Shown here: in pieces, positions 58,991 to 64,000 of the stretch | Numbering within the stretch: the stretch's first letter is position 1 | Layout of the letters: each line of letters opens with the position of its first letter | Assembly: GCF_010729105.1 (NCBI RefSeq) | Contig: NZ_AP022573.1 | Span: 4,402,001-4,466,000 of the forward strand | Direction: 5' to 3' | DNA: 64,000 nucleotides | From: Mycobacterium saskatchewanense | Lineage (GTDB): Bacteria; Actinomycetota; Actinomycetes; Mycobacteriales; Mycobacteriaceae | Translations under genes and position numbers: made by a program | Notes under the pieces: model-generated | What the model was told of the DNA's origin: nothing | Database searches by the model: none | What the model saw: only the letters and a program-made list of their open reading frames with translations

Positions 58991-59054
58991 GCCGTCGGGG
59001 CCGGCATTGCGCGCACGTTCGCGGGCGGGGAAACGAGCAGTGGATCGCCGCGCG

Positions 59055-60044
59055 ATGAACGTGGGCGGTTACCCTCGGCAGCGCCCGCGCAGGCTCCGTT
59101 CCACTCCCGCGCTACGGCGGCTGGTGGCTCAGACGTCTTTGGAGCCAAGGCATTTGGTGCTGCCGATGTTCGTTGCCGACGGCATCGACGAACCGCGGCC
59201 GATCGGCTCGATGCCGGGGGTGGTGCAGCACACCCGGGACTCGTTGCGCGCGGCCGCGGCCGACGCCGTCGCCGCCGGGGTGGGCGGGCTGATGCTGTTC
59301 GGCGTCCCTCGCGACGAGGACAAGGACCCGACCGGCTCGCCGGGCACCGACCCGGACGGCATCCTCAACGTCGCCCTGCGGGACCTCGCGAAGGATCTCG
59401 GCGACGCCACCGTGTTGATGGCCGACACGTGCCTGGACGAATTCACCGACCACGGGCACTGCGGCGTGCTCGACGATCGGGGCCGCGTCGACAACGACGC
59501 GACCCTGGCGCGGTACGTCAAATTGGCTGTGGCGCAAGCAGAATCGGGCGCTCGCGTGGTCGGGCCGAGCGGGATGATGGACGGGCAGGTGGGCGCCATC
59601 CGCGACGGGCTCGACGCCGCGGGCTTCGCCGATGTGGCGATCCTGGCCTACGCCGCCAAGTTCGCGTCGGCGTTCTACGGGCCGTTCCGCGAGGCGGTGA
59701 GCTCGAGCCTGTCCGGAGACCGGCGCACCTATCAGCAGGAGCCGGGCAACGCCCGCGAGGCGCTCCGCGAGATCGAGCTCGACCTCGGGGAGGGCGCGGA
59801 CATCCTGATGGTCAAGCCCGCGCTGGGATACCTCGACGTGGTCGCGGCCGCGGCCGGCCTCTCGTCCGTCCCGGTGGCCGCGTACCAGGTCTCGGGGGAG
59901 TACGCGATGATTTGCGCCGCCGCCGCCAACAAGTGGATCGACGAGCGCGCGGCCGCGCTGGAGTCGTTGACCAGCATCCGGCGTGCCGGAGCCGATATCG
60001 TGCTGACCTACTGGGCCGCGCACGCGGCGGATTGGCTGTCGTGA
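59055..60044 (+). CDS. hemB: Delta-aminolevulinic acid dehydratase (porphobilinogen synthase)
   Basis: A 329-residue TIM barrel that condenses two aminolevulinates. The Schiff-base lysines are in AAKFASAFYGPF and MVKPALGYLD. The active-site metal loop reads DTCLDEFTDHGHCGVL: two of the three zinc-ligand cysteines of the E. coli type are kept and the middle one is Asp. The length equals M. tuberculosis HemB. The order in the operon, after hemD, is the standard mycobacterial one. Confidence 0.95.
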   Translation: MNVGGYPRQRPRRLRSTPALRRLVAQTSLEPRHLVLPMFVADGIDEPRPIGSMPGVVQHTRDSLRAAAADAVAAGVGGLMLFGVPRDEDKDPTGSPGTDPDGILNVALRDLAKDLGDATVLMADTCLDEFTDHGHCGVLDDRGRVDNDATLARYVKLAVAQAESGARVVGPSGMMDGQVGAIRDGLDAAGFADVAILAYAAKFASAFYGPFREAVSSSLSGDRRTYQQEPGNAREALREIELDLGEGADILMVKPALGYLDVVAAAAGLSSVPVAAYQVSGEYAMICAAAANKWIDERAAALESLTSIRRAGADIVLTYWAAHAADWLS

Positions 60045-60058
60045 GGTAGGGCTCTGGA

Positions 60059-60619
60059 TTGGGATCACAGACATCAGCGCGGCAGACCACGCCGAAGCCG
60101 CTGTTCTACGAGCCCGGCGCCAGCTGGTACTGGGTGCTGCTGGGCCCGGTCTCCGCGGTGTCCATGGTTCTGATCGAGGTGTGGAGCGGCGCGGGGGTCG
60201 GCCTGTTGGTGCCCGCCGTCTTCCTGGTGATGGTGTCGGCGTTCGTGGCGCTGCAGGTCAAGGCGGCCCGAATCCACGTCTCGGTCGAGCTGACCGAGGA
60301 CGCTTTGCGCGAGGGCACCGAGACGATCCTGGTCCGCGAGATCGTCCGGGTCTACCCGGAGGCCGAAAACCACGAGGCATCCGGTAAGGAACTGGCGAAG
60401 TGGCAGTCGGCGCGGGCGCTGGGCGAATTGGTCGGGGTGCCGCGCGGCCGGATCGGCATCGGCCTGCGGCTCACCGGGGGCCGCACGGCGCAGGCGTGGG
60501 CGCGCCGTCATCGTCAACTCCGGGCGGCGCTGACCCCGTTGGTGCAGGAGCGGGTGGAGCCGGCGGACGTTTCGGACGCCGATCACGCCGCCGACGACAA
60601 CGACGGGCCTGCACTGTGA
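60059..60619 (+). CDS. DUF3093 membrane protein (Rv0513-like)
   Basis: A 186-residue protein with two transmembrane segments near residues 22-42 and 45-68 and a soluble C-terminal domain of DUF3093 type ending in an acidic tail. TTG at 60059 is the first start after hemB, 14 bp downstream, so it belongs to the hem transcription unit. Function unknown. Confidence 0.8.
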   Translation: MGSQTSARQTTPKPLFYEPGASWYWVLLGPVSAVSMVLIEVWSGAGVGLLVPAVFLVMVSAFVALQVKAARIHVSVELTEDALREGTETILVREIVRVYPEAENHEASGKELAKWQSARALGELVGVPRGRIGIGLRLTGGRTAQAWARRHRQLRAALTPLVQERVEPADVSDADHAADDNDGPAL

Positions 60620-60876
60620 TCGGGCGATACCGGGCGCTGGTGGAACTCGGCCTGGCGTGTGCGGCGCTCGTTGGCGCCTTGGTGAGCTGGGTCAATGCCA
60701 GGCACATGGTAGGGGTGGCGCCCATCGCGGATGGGCAGCCCTCCACCACGGCGTTGGTCTACGATCCCCAGGCGCTGTTGTTGACGATGCTGCTGCTGAT
60801 CGCGGCTGGGGTACTCGGCGTGCTCGGCGCGGCCAGGTTGCGCCGAGCACGGGACGGCACTACGCCGACTTCTTGA
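60616..60876 (+). CDS. Small membrane protein (Rv0514-like)
   Basis: An 86-residue protein with two hydrophobic segments (about 8-28 and 50-72) and an Arg-rich end. GTG overlaps the stop of the preceding gene (GTGA). Its last 17 bp overlap the convergent STAS gene. Function unknown. Confidence 0.75.
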   Translation: MIGRYRALVELGLACAALVGALVSWVNARHMVGVAPIADGQPSTTALVYDPQALLLTMLLLIAAGVLGVLGAARLRRARDGTTPTS

Positions 60877-61264
60877 TGAGTGGCAATACCAGCTGACGGC
60901 GGTTGTCGATGGCGTCGGCGAGGTCGCGCAGCGCCTCGTGCACGGAGTGGTTGGCCGGGAAGACGTCGCCAACCATGGCGCTGACGGCCTCGCTCGGGAC
61001 CAGCGTCCACTCCACACCGGCGGCGTTGCAGCCGTCGTCGAACATCGACAGCAGCGGGACGCCGGCCAGGGTGAATTCGGTGACACCACTCATGTCCAGC
61101 ACCACGGGGCTGTTTCCGAGGATGAAGCGCCGGAGGTACTCGCCCACCCGCTCGACGTTGTCGGAGTCGATCTCGCCCCAGATGCTCACCACGGTCGCCA
61201 GGTGACGGCAGTGTGCCCGGATGCGGGCGCCGCCGCAGTCGAAGGTGGTGATGGCGATGGTCAT
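60860..61264 (-). CDS. STAS-domain anti-sigma factor antagonist (Rv0516c-like)
   Basis: A 134-residue STAS protein. The conserved loop after the second strand reads VVLDMSGVTEFTLAGVPLL; the residue that is phosphorylated in SpoIIAA (D-x-S) is present in DMSG, though the usual position downstream is Thr rather than Ser. It likely belongs to a sigma-factor partner-switch. ATG at 61264 has GGGAGG 6 nt upstream, better than the start at 61318. The 13E12 gene beside it in M. tuberculosis is not seen. Confidence 0.84.
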   Translation of the reverse strand: MTIAITTFDCGGARIRAHCRHLATVVSIWGEIDSDNVERVGEYLRRFILGNSPVVLDMSGVTEFTLAGVPLLSMFDDGCNAAGVEWTLVPSEAVSAMVGDVFPANHSVHEALRDLADAIDNRRQLVLPLIKKSA

Positions 61265-61553
61265 GAGCATCCTCCCGCGCAGCGGCTCCAGGTCAACGAC
61301 ACCCACGCTAAGCGGCAAACATAAGGGGACCGCTAGCCCGCTCTAACTCTTTGGTAAGAGGCTATTTCGGCGCCGCGGGGCGGCCGTCAGGCAAAGGTCC
61401 AAGCGAGTACCCACCGCAACACCGGCTAAACCCCTCACCGCGTTGGCGCCTCCGCGCTGTTAGGCTGCCGGTTGCTGGTCGGGGGGCCGCAGTGGCGAGA
61501 TCGCCCGGTCAGCCGGACTATCGAGACAGCAGCGTCCACACGAAAAGAGCATT

Positions 61554-62792
61554 GTGCGCACCGCAGAGATCAGGGGAGAGATCAAAGCCCTGACCGGACT
61601 GCGCATCGTGGCCGCGCTCTGGGTGGTGCTGTTCCACTTCCGTCCCATGCTCGCCGATGCCTCGCCCGACGTTCGCGACGCGCTCGCTCCGGTGCTCAAT
61701 TGCGGCGCGCAGGGCGTCGACCTGTTCTTCATCCTCAGCGGCTTCGTGCTGACGTGGAATTACCTCGACCGGATGGGCCGGTCCTGGTCGACGCGCGCCA
61801 CCCTGCACTTCCTGTGGCTGCGCCTGGCCAGGGTGTGGCCGGTATACCTGGTGACCTTGCACCTGGCCGCGTTGTGGGTGATCTTCACGCTGCACGTCGG
61901 CCATGTGCCCTCGCCGGACGCCGACCAGCTCACCGCGATCAGCTACGTGCGGCAGATCCTCCTGGTGCAGCTGTGGTTTCAGCCGTTCTTCGACGACTCC
62001 AGTTGGGACGGCCCGGCCTGGTCGATCAGCGCGGAATGGCTGGCGTACCTGCTCTTCGGCGCGCTCGTCCTGGTGATCCTGCGGATGAAGCAGGCGACCA
62101 GGGCGCGCAGCCTGATGTTGCTGGCGTTCGCGGCCTCCCTGCCGCCCGTGGTGATGTTGCTCGCCAGCGGCCACTTCTACACGCCGTGGAGCTGGCTGCC
62201 GCGGATCGTCACGCAATTCATCGCCGGCGCGCTGGCGTGCGCCGCGGTGCGCAGGCTGCGGCTGACCGACCGCGGTCGCCGCGCCGCAGGGTACGTCGCC
62301 CTGCTCGTCCTGATCGCCATGGTCGGCATCCTCTATTGGTTCGACGCGCATCCGATCAGCGGCGTGGTGGAGAACGACAGCGGCGGGGTGGTCGACGTGC
62401 TGTTCGTCCCGCTGGTCCTCACGCTGGCGATCGGCGTGGGCGGGTTGCCGGGGGTGTTGTCGACGAGGCCGATGGTCTACGGCGGAAAGATCTCGTTCTG
62501 CCTGTACATGGTTCACGAGCTCGTGCATACCGCTTGGGGATGGGCCGTCGAAGAATTCGACCTCAAGCCGCAGGACAATCCCTGGAAGTGGAATGTCTTG
62601 GTACTGTTGGTAATTGCGGTGATGGCCGCGATCCTGCTCTACTATTTGGTGGAAGAGCCCGGCCGCCGCTGGATGCGCAGGATGGTCGACGTGCGGGGCG
62701 TGACGCCGAGAATCGACGCCGGCGAGGCGGGTACCCCCAAACTCCATCCGATCGACGGTGCGCTGGAACCGGTTTCGGCGCGCGCCGGATAA
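61554..62792 (+). CDS. Acyltransferase 3 family membrane protein (Rv0517-like)
   Basis: A 412-residue integral membrane O-acyltransferase of the OafA/YrhL type with about ten transmembrane helices. The N-terminal signature LTGLRIVAALWVVLFHF with the catalytic-type His and the GVDLFFILSGFVLTW segment are clear, as is FCLYMVHELVH late in the protein. It probably transfers acyl groups to cell-envelope glycans or glycolipids. GTG start at 61554. The 289-bp spacer before it shows no gene. Confidence 0.88.
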   Translation: MRTAEIRGEIKALTGLRIVAALWVVLFHFRPMLADASPDVRDALAPVLNCGAQGVDLFFILSGFVLTWNYLDRMGRSWSTRATLHFLWLRLARVWPVYLVTLHLAALWVIFTLHVGHVPSPDADQLTAISYVRQILLVQLWFQPFFDDSSWDGPAWSISAEWLAYLLFGALVLVILRMKQATRARSLMLLAFAASLPPVVMLLASGHFYTPWSWLPRIVTQFIAGALACAAVRRLRLTDRGRRAAGYVALLVLIAMVGILYWFDAHPISGVVENDSGGVVDVLFVPLVLTLAIGVGGLPGVLSTRPMVYGGKISFCLYMVHELVHTAWGWAVEEFDLKPQDNPWKWNVLVLLVIAVMAAILLYYLVEEPGRRWMRRMVDVRGVTPRIDAGEAGTPKLHPIDGALEPVSARAG

Positions 62793-62882
62793 CGGCTGAC
62801 GCGCGATTCGACGCATTTCCTTCCGTACTATTTCGGTTGTTCGATTGCGGCATACGAGGATGCCGTTCGGGGGAGGTACGCA

Positions 62883-63578
62883 GTGAGCCGTCTGATCACG
62901 TTTTTCGTCAGTCTCGCGTTTCTCGTCGGGCTGGCGTGTGACGACGTTGCCTACTCGGCGCCGCCGCGGCCCTACGAGACCCTGACGCTGGATTCCCGGC
63001 TGACCCATGTCGCGGTTGTCGGCGACTCGTACACCACCGGCACCGACGAGGGCGGCATGGGCCCGAGGTCCTGGACCGCGCTGGCGTGGCGGACGCTCGG
63101 CTCGCAGGGTGTCCGGATCGCGCCCGACGTCGCAGCCGAGGGCAGGGCCGGCTACGGCGTCCGGGGGGACCACGGCAGCATCTTCCAGGACCTCACCGCG
63201 CGGGCGGTCAAGCCCGAGGACGCGCTGGTGGTCTTCTTCGGCTCCCGCAACGATCAAGGTTTCGATCTCGGTCAGCTGGCCGAAAGGGCGCGCGACACCT
63301 TCGATCTGGCCCGCCGGCTCGCGCCGTCCGCCAAGTTCCTGGTGATCGGACCGCCGTGGCCGACGGCCGACGTTCCCGGCGACGTGCTGCAGATCCGCGA
63401 CGTGCTCAACGGCGCCGCCCACGCCGCGGGGGCGGCGTTCGTGGACCCGATCGGAGACCGGTGGTTCGTCGACAGGCCCGGTCTGATCGGCCCGGACGGT
63501 GTGCACCCCAATGATGCGGGGCACCAATACCTGGCGGGCATGATCGCACCGCTGATCCGAATGCAATTGTTCGCGTGA
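62883..63578 (+). CDS. Exported SGNH/GDSL hydrolase-like protein (Rv0518-like)
   Basis: A 231-residue secreted protein. A signal peptide or anchor occupies residues 1-26. The SGNH blocks are present: block I VVGDSYTTG (nucleophile Ser), a Gly in GRAGYGVRGD, Asn in FGSRNDQG, and block V DGVHPNDAGH with Asp and His. Predicted esterase or O-acetyl hydrolase on envelope sugars. Right after the acyltransferase, which suggests opposing or joint action on the same acyl groups. Confidence 0.9.
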   Translation: MSRLITFFVSLAFLVGLACDDVAYSAPPRPYETLTLDSRLTHVAVVGDSYTTGTDEGGMGPRSWTALAWRTLGSQGVRIAPDVAAEGRAGYGVRGDHGSIFQDLTARAVKPEDALVVFFGSRNDQGFDLGQLAERARDTFDLARRLAPSAKFLVIGPPWPTADVPGDVLQIRDVLNGAAHAAGAAFVDPIGDRWFVDRPGLIGPDGVHPNDAGHQYLAGMIAPLIRMQLFA

Positions 63579-63608
63579 CTGCGCCGAGGCGCCGGCGGTG
63601 AGGCCAGA

Positions 63609-63627
63609 CGTCGGCGCGGCCGACGTT
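63609..63627. terminator. Hairpin between convergent genes
   Basis: ACGTCGGC and GCCGACGT form a perfect 8-bp stem with loop GCG, between the SGNH gene end and the stop of the 38-residue gene. Bidirectional terminator is likely; no U tract. Confidence 0.5.
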
Positions 63628-63744
63628 CAGTCCTCCGCGTGCCGCTCGTAATCCCAGCGCTCCAGGCGGGCCTGCAGCTGCATCAGGCCCATGCCCGCGA
63701 CGGGCGCGGCGAGCGCGATGCAGACCAGCATCAGCGGAGTCATT
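63628..63744 (-). CDS. 38-residue membrane micro-protein
   Basis: A short gene below usual length cutoffs: 38 codons starting MTPLMLVCIALAAPVAG and ending RWDYERHAED. One hydrophobic helix is followed by an amphipathic, charged tail. A strong Shine-Dalgarno GGAGG lies 7 nt before the ATG, and the stop is followed by a terminator-like hairpin, so it has all the signals of a real gene. Function unknown. Confidence 0.65.
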
Positions 63745-63807
63745 TCATAACCTCCAAAAGCCTTCTTCAGTATGACGTTCGCTCGCCCAGAATTGGTTCA
63801 TTTCGGC

Positions 63808-64000
63808 CTAGTTGTCCGCCGTGGCGCGTTCGGCCAGCGCACCCACGACGGGTGCCAGGAGCCGCGCGTACTCCCGCGTGATGTGGTTGTCGTCGCGGAA
63901 CACCAGCGTGTCGCCCACGATCACCGGGCAGCGGTCGGGGGCGCAGAACAGGTCGGTCAGATCGGCGTAATACCCCCCGGCACCGACGGTGGCGCGCTGT
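63808..64000 (-). CDS. C-terminal end of an SGNH-type acyltransferase (partial)
   Basis: Only the last 63 codons lie in the window, so the gene is cut by the right edge. The frame reads YYADLTDLFCAPDRCPVIVG then FRDDNHITREYARLLAP, which is the C-terminal SGNH domain of OafA-type acyltransferases: paired cysteines in FCAPDRCP and the Asp-x-x-His of block V (DDNH). It would be the third envelope-acylation gene in this corner of the window. Confidence 0.75.
   Translation of the reverse strand, partial: QRATVGAGGYYADLTDLFCAPDRCPVIVGDTLVFRDDNHITREYARLLAPVVGALAERATADN

Noticed and set aside
61518-63566. A 682-codon minus-strand open frame
   Set aside because: It runs antisense through two recognised plus-strand genes and shows only composition-driven sequence.

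Overview
The window is a GC-rich stretch of a mycobacterial chromosome. Gene content and order follow the M. tuberculosis Rv0455c-Rv0518 interval almost gene for gene. Several M. tuberculosis genes of this interval are not seen here (mazF1, Rv0471c, the lysE-type gene before gpm1, the 13E12 copy beside the STAS gene). Non-tuberculosis content is present instead, so a non-tuberculous mycobacterium, possibly of the M. avium complex, is the best guess. The species call is inference; orthology calls rest on recognising the protein sequences, not on a search.

Layout. 0.3-9.4 kb: an exported protein like the siderophore-secretion factor Rv0455c, an EchA2-type crotonase, a prolyl oligopeptidase divergent from an aldehyde dehydrogenase, small membrane proteins, lpdC and an AhpD-like protein. 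9.4-16.3 kb: a carbon and mycolate block with ramB, a FatA-type thioesterase, icl, fadB2, umaA and pcaA. 16.5-21.4 kb: a TetR regulator, a DUF445 membrane protein, an Xre regulator behind a large palindrome, hbhA and deoC. 21.4-33.5 kb: envelope and thiol genes (LmeA-like protein, nitrilase, murB, L,D-transpeptidase lprQ, SDR, ROK regulator, mshA), gpm1, and the phosphate-sensing senX3-regX3 pair joined by a MIRU-like mini-ORF. 33.5-38 kb: an accessory insert with a small Cys-rich protein and an mmpS-mmpL pair, followed by 20-bp tandem repeats. 38-50.4 kb: GMC oxidoreductase operon divergent from a FadR-like GntR regulator, ppx, Rv0497-0499 homologues, proC, a BldC-like regulator, ribosomal protein bS22, a GalE2-like protein and an acyltransferase. 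50.5-52.9 kb: cmaA2, a HadA-like protein and serB1. 53.3-54.5 kb: an esxF-esxE pair followed by a decayed cpnT-like gene, at the position where M. tuberculosis carries mmpS2-mmpL2. 54.5-60.9 kb: the haem operon hemA-hemC-hemD-hemB and two membrane proteins. 60.9-64 kb: a STAS protein, an acyltransferase, a secreted SGNH protein, a 38-residue membrane protein and the end of a second SGNH/acyltransferase gene.

Regulation. At least fifteen genes have a TANNNT -10 hexamer 6-10 nt before an ATG or GTG, the arrangement of leaderless mycobacterial transcripts; in the 26-bp murB gap two divergent -10 elements overlap. Strong dyads lie before the Xre gene and over the start codon of the GntR gene. RamB-like TTTGCAA motifs lie upstream of icl and ramB.

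The most unusual content is the esxFE-cpnT remnant, which keeps the two WXG100 genes intact while the toxin gene is reduced to frameshifted N-terminal pieces. No tRNA, rRNA, CRISPR array or insertion sequence was recognised.
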